In this document: positions 1 through 11,024 of the stretch, one piece after another
How positions within the stretch are numbered: the first letter of the stretch is position 1
Layout: each line of letters starts with the position of its first letter
NCBI GenBank assembly: GCA_030549335.1
Contig: CM060193.1
Span: forward strand, 57,565,146 to 57,629,145
Origin: Pontederia crassipes
Taxonomy: Eukaryota; Streptophyta; Magnoliopsida; Commelinales; Pontederiaceae
Direction: 5' to 3'
Length of the DNA: 64,000 nt
The notes under the pieces: generated by a model
Told to the model about the DNA's origin: nothing
The model's database searches: none
The model's input: the letters and a program-made list of their open reading frames with translations, nothing else
Program-made: the position numbers and the translations under genes

Positions 1-1148
1 TGAATACCAAGTCTTACTTGATAAATAATTATCGAATATACGAAATGAATCAACACTTATTGAAATAGAAAAGTCATAAATTTGACTTCATTATTTTTGT
101 ATCTTTGAACATTTTAAAATTTTCAAATACGAAGCAACATTTACATTATTAACTTTTGTATATTTGACAATGTCTCTACGTAATCATATTCATAATATGA
201 TTATTATTGACATGATATTATAATAAAAGTTTACTATCATAAATTAGTGTCAATATTTTATAATATTATCTAATATTTTCCCACTAGCCTTTATAATTCT
301 TCTCAAACAATCAATAACATCACATGATATTAATAATAATGTCATTGTTCTTTCAAGATGAACTCATATTTAATTTGAAAGAATAATATGTTCTAAACAT
401 ATGTTATTGACTTGCTATTTTTTCTTTAAGGATAAGTGGTGATGACTTTATCATTTCATGTAGAGTCATACGTATATAGGTAAAAACTATATCTTTTATC
501 AAATTTAAATAAATTATTAATGCAACATTTTGCATAAGCTTATTACAAATCTAATACTCAAAATAGTATGATAAGAGTCAACTAATTTGTCGATAACACA
601 ATTTTGAACACATAATTTAATATTCAAATATTAATTATGCACATACAATTGTTTTTATGAAGATCGTCTTCATTAATTATATCTCTTTTGTAATTGAAAA
701 TCAATAATTTTCATTTTGACATTCGAACTTTCACAAAATCATTATTTTTTACATAAAGCTTTGAATCATTTTTCATAAAATGATGTTATTCTATTTTCAA
801 CATATTGTGAATGTAAGAAGGCTTATACTAAAATATTTTGAATATGAAAAATATAACCATTATATAATTCTTTTCAAAATAATTTAATAATTCAATCAAA
901 TGAATTATGTTATTATAGATGAACTTTATCTAAAAATATGATAAAAATAAGATTTTGCACTACAACTTTTCTAAATGCATAATCATAATATCAAAGTAAG
1001 ATCAACAATCTTATTTGAATCATATATAAAACCTTTTGTCCTTATTCTCAAAATCCATTTGAGCATGTATAGTGTTATATGATCACATCAAAATAGATTT
1101 TGAGAATCAAATTTTTTATATCTTTTATCAACACCAAATGTATTGATT
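1..1148. other. AT-rich intergenic sequence
   Basis: About 1.15 kb of very AT-rich DNA without a supported gene. No open frame here resembles a known protein and no clear terminal repeats are visible. It may be old transposon remains, but I see nothing that proves it. Confidence 0.5.
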
Positions 1149-1290
1149 CTAGGAGTGTCATCCGACCCTGTTTGGGGCGAGGGACACTCACCCCGCCCTG
1201 AATCCCCGATCCGGAGGGTATTTTATCCCCCCCTCCCCTCCATCCCCGCGGAGCCCCAAACCCCCGTAGGGACTCGATTCCACCCAATTT
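1149..1290. repeat. GC-rich block like the end of a hAT-type MITE
   Basis: A sharply bounded block rich in runs of C and G (CCCCGCC, GGGGCG) inside AT-rich DNA. The edge reads GTCATCC, as does the edge of the similar block at 9,480-9,650. Many plant genomes carry short hAT-type elements that begin TAGGGATGNCAA and then run into GGGGCGGG-like sequence. The family assignment is from memory and no target-site duplication was identified. Confidence 0.35.
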
Positions 1291-1499
1291 TTTAAATGGA
1301 AATAGTGAAAAAATAAAATATATTTAATATTTATTTTATATATAATTAAATTTAACAAAAATAATTTACACTTCCGCAGAATGTTAAAAAAAGTAAAAAA
1401 TAATAGGCAATCTACCTCTTTTGAATTTCAAGCCGTAAATACATATGAAAAATAATAGCAAATAAAAAATAAAAAATAGCAAGGTGATCCTCTGTGCCC

Positions 1500-2148
1500 C
1501 TTCTGCTGACCTCTCTGACGTCGAGCTCGTCATACTCGAGGCATCTTCGCATTGTCCTTCCCCCTGACCTCCGCGCCCTTTCCTAGGCTCGTTCGACCAT
1601 CCCTCATCCGATCGTCGTCGAGAGCATGGAGCCGGCGCAAGCATCGATGTGACGCATAAAGGTGGATTTTTGGCCGTCACGCGTCCGTCAGTGTCCGTCG
1701 TTGGGAGTGGATCCTCAGAGGGCTGCCAACATCGCCCTCCTAGGTTCGTCTGACCATCCGTCATCCGACCGTTGTTGGGACCGTCGTGCACTTGCGGAGC
1801 GTGGAGCGCTTGCGAGCTTCGCTTGTGCGAAGCTCCAACCATGGCTCGTCCAGCCGTAGTCGGGAGCATGGAGCCAGCGCGAGCATCGCCCTCTTCCAGT
1901 GACGTGACACACAGAGGTGGATCTTCGACCGTCGTTGGACGAGCTCCATCTTCATGATGGAAGGGATCAACCGTCGGCTAGGCTCGTCCGGCCATCCCTC
2001 ATCCGATCGTCGTTGGGAGCGTGGAGGGCCTGTGGAGCTCCTCCTATGTTCGAAGGCTGTCGGCGCGAGCATCGCTTGTGCGGAGCTCCAGCCGTCACTC
2101 GTCCGACCGTCGTTAGGATCATGGAGCCGGCGCGAGCATCACTCTCTT
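1500..2148. repeat. Degenerate GC-rich tandem repeats
   Basis: The phrases CATCCGAYCGTCGTTGGGAG, GGAGCCGGCGCGAGCATC and GGTGGATCTTCGRCCG recur several times in varied order. A further copy of this sequence lies at 7,108-7,240, on the other side of the LTR retrotransposon. The retroelement therefore inserted into, and split, this repeat block. Open frames on both strands here have no recognisable domain and are probably non-coding. Confidence 0.5.
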
Positions 2149-3301
2149 GTCATGGCCGTGACAAAAAGATTCAGCATAGAAAAATTGGCTAAGTTACTGT
2201 CACGGCCGTGACAGTTTCTGTCATGGCCGTGACAAACAAATTCCAGCAGAAATTTGGCTAAGTAATTTTTAGCCTTGACAGCCTTCTATCACGGTCGTGC
2301 CGGAGCCTTTCACGGCCATGACGGCGGTTTGTTAGGTCATTTTCAAACCGTTTTTATCCACTTTTTGGATATATTTTCAGTTTCTTTCCTTGTGGGACGA
2401 GAAAACCTATAAAAGGAGGCAAAAGTGGGCCTGAAAAAGCATCCCTGGAGCATTATTCTGAAGTCTACAAAGAGGAGAAGATCGATGACAATAGCAAAGC
2501 TCTGCCAAAAACTCGAGAGATGACGCGCTTAGCCTACGCTAGAGTTTTTATTTTCTTTTCCCTACATTTTTATTCCAGATTTGATGTTGATTTTCTCAGA
2601 TTTATTCCTTTGTTAGAGTCATCTTAGCTGAACCCTATTTATGTATTGGATTCTTCTTGATATTAATTTAGTTTGAATCTTTAATAGCATTGCAATTTCA
2701 TGTTTAATGCTTTCCTTTGATTCCATGATTTATGATTTGATTGTTATCTGAGAAGAAGTGATTATTTTCATAATAGTTTTTAGAATTGATCTTATTTATT
2801 GCATGTCACAATTAGGGAAATCGAAATAGACTTAATTTGTGTAGTTATTAAGGTGACTTGAGAAAGCCCTTAATATTAATTCCAGTTGAATGCATCTTTT
2901 GATTAATTAGATAAGTTAAAAATCGAAAGGATTGATTTATTCTAATTATTTCTTAAGATAGTAGTTAAAGCCTGAAATATTGGTTAACTGATTTTGGGAA
3001 TTCACTTTGTTATTGATTCAACTAATTTTAAGTTAAGAAAATTCATTACATTATAGTGGGGATAATTAGGTTTCTAATCATCAAATTATTATTTCTCCAG
3101 GTGATCATTTCCTTTATTTTTATTATTTTCTTTGTATTCACATCTGAAAATCAACTATTTTCTTAATTTCTCAGTTAACAATGTTAAAATAAAATCTAAA
3201 TTATTAACCATCCTCGTGGGAACGATAACTCTACTCATTCACTTTATTACTTGAGCGACTAGTGCACTTGCTAGCGTTTGCTATCAATTCTACACGCATC
3301 A
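2149..3301 (+). repeat. 5' LTR, truncated at its 5' end
   Basis: Aligns with 5,952-7,107 almost base for base by eye. It starts inside the LTR, missing the TGATGCACG start and about 215 bp. It keeps the TATA box and the downstream transcribed part and ends CGCATCA directly before the primer-binding site. Confidence 0.85.
2408..2414 (+). promoter_or_regulatory. TATA box of the 5' LTR
   Basis: TATAAAA within CCTATAAAAGGAG. The same motif is at 6,213-6,219 in the other LTR. It is the likely core promoter of the retroelement. Confidence 0.6.
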
Positions 3302-3307
3302 AGTTTT

Positions 3308-3325
3308 TGGCGCCGTTGCCGAGGA
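3308..3325 (+). other. Primer-binding site, tRNA-Asp type
   Basis: TGGCGCCGTTGCCGAGGA lies six bases after the LTR end. It has one difference from the remembered consensus TGGCGCCGTTGCCGGGGA used by many plant gypsy elements. Confidence 0.8.
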
Positions 3326-3474
3326 CGGTGTTTAGTAACTTTTATTTTTATTTTACTTGTTATTTGAGAACTTTTATTTTTCTGTTAAATTCCACGTAGA
3401 TACTTTTTAATTCACATACTTTCATATATCTTTATCTTGTGTGAATAGGAAATATCTTCAAGAGACAATTTAAA

Positions 3475-4293
3475 ATGACAACAAAGTCAAAGACTATGGG
3501 AGACTACTATTTTGAAGAACAAAGAAAGATACTTGAGGATCATGAAGCACAAATTTCACAAATTGCAAATAGCAGTATCCCACTCATTCCCGTGGTACAA
3601 GGAAATTCTTCAATTGAAGAGAAGATGTTAAAGTTCATCACAATGGTTGAAGAAAAATTTCAACTTTAAGAAAGAGCTCTTATGAAGTTGTTGGGACAAG
3701 TAGAGCAATTGGAGGCTAGGATCCAAATGAAAAATGATACTCCTCCATCCACTCAATTAGAGTCAAATTCCAACATCGAGGAAAAGCTGTGCCAATTGAT
3801 TGGAGTTATAGAGAAAAGATTTATTCTACAAGATCAACTCATTAGCAATCTACAATCACAATTGGCACAGTTGAAGGATCAACAACCAGTTAATTCTCCT
3901 TCTCCTCCTCAGTTCTCGAATTTTAATGTTAAGTTTGATATCATGCAGGCAAAATTTCAAGAATTAGAGAAGAAAGTGGATTTGGCTTCTCAGATTGTTT
4001 ATGTCTCGGGGGATAATATTTTGGATAAATCTGTACCTATTATATGCCCATGTCACTTGCAGTATTTTAATCCAGGAAGAAGACGACTGAGGAAGAATTA
4101 TTATCAGAAGATATGGACTACTCAATGGAGGGTCAAGGAGACGAGTGAATATATTATGGAAGATGGACAAGTGCGAAGAAGAAATCCACCTTCGAAAACT
4201 CCAACAACCATCCCAATGGTACCTCCAAATCATTCATTGATAGAAGGGAACACATCATCATCACATCAGACATCACAAAATTTGATGCATTGA
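3475..4293 (+). pseudogene. Broken coiled-coil ORF inside the LTR retrotransposon (gag-like position)
   Basis: Two collinear open stretches in one frame, 3,475-3,669 (64 residues) and 3,682-4,293 (203 residues), are separated by a TAA at 3,667-3,669. They sit 150 bp after the primer site, where gag would be. The predicted protein is rich in Q, E and K and carries an internal repeat (SSIEEKMLKFITMVEEKF compared with SNIEEKLCQLIGVIEKRF). I cannot see a capsid domain or zinc knuckle, so homology to gag is unproven. It could also be a lineage-specific protein kept by non-autonomous elements. Confidence 0.5.
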
Positions 4294-4825
4294 AAGCCCA
4301 AGGATCCAACTCCACAAAAAGATGCAGGTAATTCTTATAAAGTGGAGGGACAATACTTTGAATATTACATCAGAGGTAAGATGAAAAAATGTCACTTCAA
4401 ATCTCTTCCAGACACTTGAGGTAACCAAAGGGTAAAAGTCAAGCTAAAGACTATAACTTAGAACTATACTCTTCAACTTATTCCTCTTAGTTTTTAGTTT
4501 AGCATTAGTATTGAATTCTTTAATTTAGATTAGTTAATATTAAAAATTGTTTAGATTGAGATTGCTTCAGGAGGACATGGTCACGACTGTGCCTACATCT
4601 CTCACGGTCGAATCTATCTTATTGAGCGCCAAGGCTGTGACGTTATGAAAATGCAGAAGTCTAAATCATGCCGGAAGAAGCATGTGAGCAGCCCTTTGAA
4701 GCAACGTGACCGACCTAGAAATCATCAGGTTGTCTCTACTCCTTTTACATTTTACCACATTCATTATTATTATTTCGTAGTTTTCATGTGCACGTGCCTA
4801 ACACTAGGGCAGTGTCAGGTTCAAG

Positions 4826-4838
4826 CTTGGGGGAGGGA
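4826..4838 (+). other. Internal purine tract like the 3' polypurine tract
   Basis: AAGCTTGGGGGAG repeats the core AAGCTTGGGGG found just before the 3' LTR at 5,720-5,731. It could be a second plus-strand priming site. That role is inferred only from sequence identity. Confidence 0.4.
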
Positions 4839-5735
4839 CTTAGTCTTGTTTCATTTGCATGGCATGTCTATTTTGAATATTTGGAGTCTATCATCTTATT
4901 TTATTTGGCATGCATCTAATTATGAAAATTTTAAAAATTTTTGTGCCATCTCATTTTTCCTTGTTTATTATTTTATTGTTTTTAAGCTTACTTTCAGAAC
5001 ACCGCTTAATCTATGAAATTCAATCATTATTTCTTTTTATCGGGTATCATTAGAGTATTGGAATTTGGATTGAGTTTGTTGCTAAGTAGAAGGATTAGCT
5101 TTTAAATGATGAATTTCTCTATTATTTACTATGATGTTAGTCTTGATTATAATTGCATCTCTATTGAAAGTATTAAGTCTTTTTGGAGTTTATAATTATG
5201 CTAATTAATTTTAATGTTAAAGTGAAAATGAAAAGAGGGCTAGTTGAGCTCCAACAGTTAAGTGAAAAGTATAAAGTATCCTCTGGAACCTTGGTGTGTT
5301 CGGGTAATTAGATCTGTAGGGAATTTTGGCCTGGCGACCTAAGGGCATCTGCTCTGGGATCCGTCGATTGAAAGCCCGTTACATGGACCACTTTGTGCAA
5401 TATGGAGGATTACTAAATTCTTAAGTGAAAAGAAGAAAAAAAAAGAGTATTAATGCTGAAATGTGAAATGATAATAGTATGAAAATAAGCTCCTTAAAGA
5501 CTTGTGGTTCAATATTGATACTCTTATGAGATTGACTAATATTATTTGTAGATATGCAGGAAAGACATGTTTAAATGCTAAGAATTCTGCAAGGCTGTGT
5601 ATTGGTTGAGAATAGATACTTTAGTGATGGTCGTGTAAAAGAACAGTGGGAGAAAAGTATTGGTTTTGTGATGGAGCCCTGTGCCTTATCTGAAATTTAC
5701 TTGAGGACAAGCAAAAAATTAAGCTTGGGGGTATT

Positions 5736-7107
5736 TGATGCACGAAAAATCATGCATTAGTTTAGGTTATTTGACTAAGATTTTAGAATGTTTTTATGTT
5801 TAGAAAAGAAGAGTTTTGATTTATTTTCATATAATTTCATTTATATTTGATTTCTACCTAAATTTGAAAATTATTCATGACAGGTTATGAGAAAACGTGG
5901 AAAAAAAGTCTAAAACAGCTCAGAAGACTATCACGGTCGTGACAGTTCTTACCATGGCCGTGACAAAGAGATTCAGCACTAAAAAATTAGCTAAGTTAAT
6001 GTCACGGCCGTGACAGTTTCTGTTGTCATGGCCGTGACAGACAATTTTTAGCAGAAATTTGGCTAAGTATTTTTCAGCCTTTACAGCGTTCTGTCATGGC
6101 CGTGTCGGAGCCTTTCACGGTCGTGACGGCGGTCTGTTAGGCCGTTTTAAAGTCGTTTTTATCCACTTTTTGAATATATTTTCGATTTATTTCCTTGGGA
6201 GATGAGAAAACCTATAAAAGGAGACAGAAGATGACTTGAAAAAGGATCCTTGGAGCATTATTCTGAAGTCTACAAAGAGGAGAAGATCGAGGACAATAGC
6301 GAAGCTCTGCCAGAAACTCGAGAGAGGATGCGCTTAGCCTACGCTAGAGTTTTTGTTTTCTTTTCCCTACATTTTTATTCCAGATTTGATGTTGATTTTC
6401 TCAGATTTATTCCTTTGTTAGGGTCATCTTAGCTGAACCCTATTTATGTATTGAATTCTTCTTGATATTAATTTAGTTTGAATCTTTAATAGCATTGCAA
6501 TTTCATGTTTAATGCTTTCCTTTGATTCCATGATTTATGATTTGATTGCTATCTGAGAAGAAGTGATTATTTTCATAATAGTTTCTAGGATTGATCTTAT
6601 TTATTGCATGTCACAATTAGGGAAATCGAAATAGATTTAATTTGTGTAGTTATTAAGGTGACTTGAGAAAGCCCTTAATATTAATTTCAGTTGAATGCAT
6701 CTTTTGATTAATTAGATAAGTTAAAAATTGAAAGGATTGATTTATTCTAATTATTTCTTAAGATAGTAGTTAAAGCCTGAAATATTGATTAACTAATTTT
6801 AGGAATTCACTTTGTTATTGATTCAACTAATTCTAAGTTAAGAAAATTCATTACATTATAGTGGGGATAATTAGGTGCTCTAATCATCAAATCATTATTT
6901 CTCCATGTGATCATTTCTTTTATTTTTATTATTTTCTTTGTATTCACATATGAAAATCAACTATTTTCTTAATTTCTCAATTAACAAGGTTAAAATAAAA
7001 TCTAAGTTATTAACCATCCTCGTGAGAACGATAACTCTACTCATTCACTTTATTACTTGAGCGACTAGTGCACTTGCTAGGGTTTGCTATCAATTCTACA
7101 TGCATTA
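5736..7107 (+). repeat. 3' LTR, complete
   Basis: Starts TGATGCACG after the purine tract and ends ATGCATTA. Its TATA box is at 6,213-6,219. It contains an array of near-palindromic GTCACGGCCGTGAC units at its 5' half, as does the 5' LTR. Confidence 0.85.
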
Positions 7108-7358
7108 GGATCACTCTCTTCCAGCGATGCGATGCACATAGGTGGATCTTCGGCCGATTTGTGTCCGGGCGTCATTGGATGAGCTCCGTCTTCATGGTGG
7201 AAGGGATCAGCCATCGGCTTCATGGTGAAAGGGATCCGTCAGACTACCATCAGGGGAAGAGATGGGATCCAAGTTGAAGAAAAAAGGGAAAGGGAGCAGC
7301 CGACATGGACGAAGAAAGAGAATAAGGTAGGAGCTTAGGCTTTTTGTTATATATATAC

Positions 7359-7390
<32 letters not shown>
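7108..7390. other. Flanking GC repeat and AT microsatellite
   Basis: Directly after the LTR the sequence returns to the repeat seen at 1,860-1,980 (CTCTTCCAG, GGTGGATCTTCGGCCG, GGAAGGGATCA). An AT dinucleotide microsatellite at about 7,352-7,390 then leads into the next element. Confidence 0.5.
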
Positions 7391-7394
<4 letters not shown>

Positions 7395-8217
7395 AATATT
7401 AATGTGACACCACACAAATTGGGTGCACTATGCAACCGTGCAACCTGGGCCATCAGATCCACTTAGGTGCACATCAATGGACACGATTTGCCCATCAGGT
7501 GCTGCATCTCCTGCATCCTCTCATGGCGCCCTTGGCGCCATCCCCATCGTCCATTCCACTGGCCGCCGTGTCGAGTAGAAGAGAAGCACTCCGCCCGACC
7601 GAACAACACCCCATCACGGCCTCCCGATGACTCCTTTCTCCTCTGCTTCCTTCTCATCTTCCTCTTCCTCTCAGTCTACTTTTCCCGCCAACATCTCCTC
7701 CCTCGTCTTCCCCAGCTCCCATTCTACCCCTGTCCACCACCACCATTCCAATCCTCCCCGTTGTCCTCCTCCCCCTCCTCGTTGCCGCAACCCTCTTCCC
7801 CGTCCTCCGCCGTTGCTTCTCTCGCCTTTTCGACAAGGTTGATGCCAGCTCAGACTCCCACCGTCTCGTCCCGCGAAAGCCACCAACTCCAATGCCAACG
7901 CCCCTGGACTTCCTCTACGTCGGCATTTTCGCTAACTCCCACCTCGTCGACAGTGGGAGAGAAGACTGGCCGAGTGCAGATTCCGCATCTGGCCATGGAT
8001 GGCAGTACCAGAAGCTGAGGTCGCTGGAGTTCCGACGGCTCCCACCATTGTCCCTCCAGCCGCCATGTAGAGGAAGAACGACACCTCACCGTGAGTAGAA
8101 GAGCAGTAGATCGCGTGTGGGGGAAAAGTTGAGGGATCATCATTGATGCACAATCGGACAGGCCCTGGTCGCATAGTGCACCCATTTTTTGTGGTGTCAC
8201 ATTAATATTGCTCTCTC
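7391..8217. mobile_element. Inverted-repeat element with GC-rich cargo (Pack-MULE-like)
   Basis: The left end, GAGAAATATTAATGTGACAC, followed by a GGGTGCACTATGC motif, is matched in reverse complement at the right end (GCATAGTGCACCC, then GTGTCACATTAATATTGCTC at about 8,171-8,217). Each inverted repeat is about 50 bp. Both ends abut AT runs, so TATATATAT can be read as a 9-bp target duplication but proves little. The interior is GC-rich and carries a hydrophobic open stretch (about 7,640-7,845) that reads like a membrane segment in one frame. MULE membership is inferred from terminal GAGA and the possible 9-bp duplication; no transposase is present. Confidence 0.5.
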
Positions 8218-8230
8218 TATATATATATCT

Positions 8231-9411
8231 TTGTGGTAGCACCCTGCGTCCTACAACTTCATACCTTCCGATCTGTGATCGACGGCTCTGATGTAATCAC
8301 GTCGGTTCGGAGAGGGGTTGGAGCGGTTCAGCGTGCAGGGCTTGGAGGGGAATGGTTCAACATGCATTGGATGGGGATTAGGGGTTCAGTGCATTGGAGG
8401 GATCGACCGTTCCAGCATCTTCCGGCGTCAGCATTTCAGTGTGCGCGCGTGACCGCCGTTCCAATGTCTTTCGCGCTGACGTGCACAACTTTCGGCATCT
8501 CCTGCGCTGTCGTCCCACCTCTCTCGCGGCCTTGCCGCCATTCCTCCTCCCTCGCTGCCGTTCCTTCCTCACTGATCGAATGCAAACGGAGCTCCATCGC
8601 AGAGAGCATCGTCGCCCAAATGTCGATCTCCCCTTGCTGAGCTCCATCACAGAGATCGTCGTCTCCAAACACCATCGTCGCTCATTGTCATCATCGCCTA
8701 GCGCCATCATTATCATCGCCGGCGTAGAGAGGGGAGGGAGGAAACAAATGCCTGGCGTTGTCGTTTTCCTTGGTGATTATCAGATCAGCGATCATCAGAT
8801 TGTTTGACGTTGCCATCTTCTTCTTCTTCTACGCGCCAGTGATTGGGAAAAAGGGGGGCGGTGGCCGCCCTATGTGAGCTCGCCGAGAGGGGTCGCCCCC
8901 CTCCTTTTTCGCAATCGCCGGAGCACAAAGATTGAGAAAGAAGACGCCCTTGCGCCGGATCTTGTCGATGGAAGCACGCCCACCGGAGGAGAGGGAGAGA
9001 GTGAAGAGTAGCTCCGGATCTCATCGAGGAAGCCTTGCACCGGATCTCTACGCCAATGACGACATCCTCTCTGCTCTCCCCTCTTTATGTCGACGAAAAA
9101 GGTGGCGCGACAAGAATAAAGGGGGGCGTCGACCCCCCTCCGCGAGCTCATCGCCGACGAGCTCACGGAGGGGGGCCGATGCCCCCGTCGTCACAGAAGA
9201 TGCAACAACGGAGGTCTGACGATGAGGGAAAGAGATGGACAGACGAGCAACTGCGCATGCTGGAGAACCAGCGAATCGGATGAACCTTGCAAACCCTGAA
9301 TCGAATCAGAACCGTGCCTGAACCGCCTCCTGAACTGGCGCAACTCCATCTAGTCCATCCATCTTAAATTGGACGGCTATGAAGGCATGGGCGCGGGGTG
9401 CTACCACAAAA
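8231..9411. mobile_element. Second inverted-repeat element with GC-rich cargo
   Basis: The left end, CTTTGTGGTAGCACCCTGCG, is matched in reverse at the right end (CGCGGGGTGCTACCACAAAAG). Similarity continues inward through CTTCATA for about 45 bp. The interior is GC-rich and open in several frames on both strands, with no domain I recognise. It directly follows the element at 7,391-8,217. The short segment at 9,411-9,436, read in reverse (GAGGAATATTAGGGTGCTAC), resembles the outer end at 7,391, so the two elements may form one nested structure. Confidence 0.5.
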
Positions 9412-9436
9412 GTGTGGTAGCACCCTAATATTCCTC

Positions 9437-9467
<31 letters not shown>

Positions 9468-9479
9468 CATTCATATACT

Positions 9480-9650
9480 GTTAAGGCGCGAGGATTCGGG
9501 ACCTGCGGGCGGGGGAAATGCCCCAACCTCGATCGGGGGCAATTTGCCCCCCATCCCCGCCCTCGCGAAGAAAAAATCCCCGAGTTCAGGGCCCGATCAA
9601 GAATTTCCCGCAGGGCCCCACAGGGGGCGAAAAATATTGTCATCCCTATC
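9480..9650 (-). repeat. GC-rich MITE, hAT-like end
   Basis: Read on the minus strand this starts TAGGGATGACAATATTTTTC and continues through GGGGAT/GGGGGC-rich sequence. That resembles a common plant hAT-type miniature element. The opposite end is not resolved. Confidence 0.4.
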
Positions 9651-9837
9651 TCTAAGTGCGACGGACTCGTCGGCACTCACTAGGTGGCGATATGGCATTA
9701 GCGTCATGAATTGAGCAGAGGATGCATGTGGAAGAGTCATGAATTGAACCGATTTTGAATCGCACAATTTGCTATAGTGAACGACATCTCTTTTAATCTA
9801 TCATAAATCCAATGTCGGGAGCATCATTCTATCCCAG

Positions 9838-10797
9838 CTAGGGCTGAGCACGGTCCAGGTCGACCCGGACCGCACCGACTCAGAAAATCGGGTAAATAAT
9901 CTGGTCCGAATTAGATCTGGACTGGGCCCGGGTCTCATGGGTGAAAAACTCGTCGGATTTCGGGTCATGACCGGATTCGTAGTGCAGATACCCGACCCGG
10001 ACCCGATCCGAATAATTATTTACTATATAAACCCCATCTCCCACTCTCTCATTTCATTTCAACATATTTCTTTCTCTCTCCCATCTCTCTCTCTCGCCCT
10101 CTCCTTCTCTCTCACGACGGCGGCGGCACCAGCGACTCCGACGACCCTCTCGACTCCGGCTGCCCTCCCCTTCTCCTGACTCCCTCTCTCTACTCCGGGC
10201 GCCAGGTGCCGACCGATCGTCAGACGTCGGATCTGACCACTGGCAGGTCGAACCGACGCCCGGCGGCCGGATTGGCTCGCCAGACGTCGGATTTGGCCAC
10301 TAGTGCTTGATTCGGCCGCCAAGCGTCGGATCTGGCCATTGGTGCCCGATCCGCCGCCAGGTGCCGGATCAGGTCACTGGTGGTTGATCCAGCCGCCAAG
10401 CGTCGAATTTGGCCACTGGTACCCGAACCGACTATCAGGTGCCGAATCTAGTCACCGGTGGCTGATCCAACCACTAGGCGTCGGATCTGACCACTAGTGC
10501 TTGATTTGGCCGCCAGGCGTCGAATCAGGTCATTGGTAGCCGATCGGCCGCCAGGCGACCGGATCGGCTCGCCTGGTGGTCGATCCGGTCTCTAGGCGGC
10601 CGGATCGGCTCGCCCGATGACCGATCCGATCGTCAGGCGTCGGATCGTGGTCTCCAATCGCGCGAGCCGATAATTCATTTCTCGACCGCAAATCTGGTCA
10701 CATTCTCGGAAGTACCGGGTCAAAATTTTTTTGACCCGGCATAATTCGGGTTGAGACCGAGTCCGTTTAGACCCGGATCCGGACCCGGCCAGCACGT
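9838..10797 (+). mobile_element. hAT-like non-autonomous element carrying promoter-like and minisatellite sequence
   Basis: Starts TAGGGCTGAGCACGGTCC, a hAT-type end, and is full of CCCGACCCGGACC motifs. Near the right end GGACCCGGCCAGCACG gives an imperfect inverted counterpart. Inside are a TATA-like box (ACTATATAAACC, about 10,021-10,032), a CT-rich leader-like stretch, and a 39-bp minisatellite. No transposase coding is visible. The exact ends and target duplication are uncertain. Confidence 0.45.
10200..10650. repeat. 39-bp GC-rich minisatellite
   Basis: About ten degenerate copies of a unit of roughly 39 bp, built around CCGCCAGGCGTCGGATC, then a GGCCACTGGT motif and GATC. It lies inside the hAT-like element and ends about 375 bp upstream of the SDR start codon. 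Confidence 0.75.
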
Positions 10798-11024
10798 TAA
10801 ATCTTTTTATCTATGTTAAAAAAAGTACAATTTTATTTCATTCTTTTTTGTAATTTTATATTTAAAGAAATAAAAAATGAATTGGGTGATTCAATTTGAC
10901 CCTACTTAAATTGGCCGATTTGAGTTTTAATTTTTTCCCCCAATATGTAATCCAAGTTTATCGGACACCCTCGTAGCCAATTTGAAGCTTCTCGTACTCA
11001 AACGGTGCGTTACACCCCGAGGCA

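Larger units (their letters stand above)
2149..7107 (+). mobile_element. Non-autonomous LTR retrotransposon (LARD-like, tRNA-Asp primer site)
   Basis: Two long direct repeats (2,149-3,301 and 5,736-7,107) flank a 2.4-kb interior. The left LTR ends CGCATCA and is followed by a primer-binding site, TGGCGCCGTTGCCGAGGA, at 3,308-3,325, which matches the tRNA-Asp type common in plant Ty3/gypsy (Athila/Tat-like) elements. A purine tract, AAGCTTGGGGG, precedes the right LTR, which starts TGATGCACG. The interior lacks protease, reverse transcriptase and integrase, so the element must have been mobilised in trans. The left LTR lacks about 215 bp present at the start of the right LTR. The two LTRs are otherwise nearly the same by eye, which suggests a fairly recent insertion. 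Both flanks carry ATCACTCTCTT, which could include the target duplication or belong to the surrounding repeats. Confidence 0.85.

Noticed and set aside
1384-2211. Several overlapping open frames of 61-161 codons on both strands
   Set aside because: They lie in GC-rich degenerate repeats, overlap in many frames, and show no domain; GC content explains their length.
10303-10497. 64-codon ORF in the minisatellite
   Set aside because: It is a translation of the 39-bp repeat, whose length is a multiple of three, so stops are avoided by repetition.
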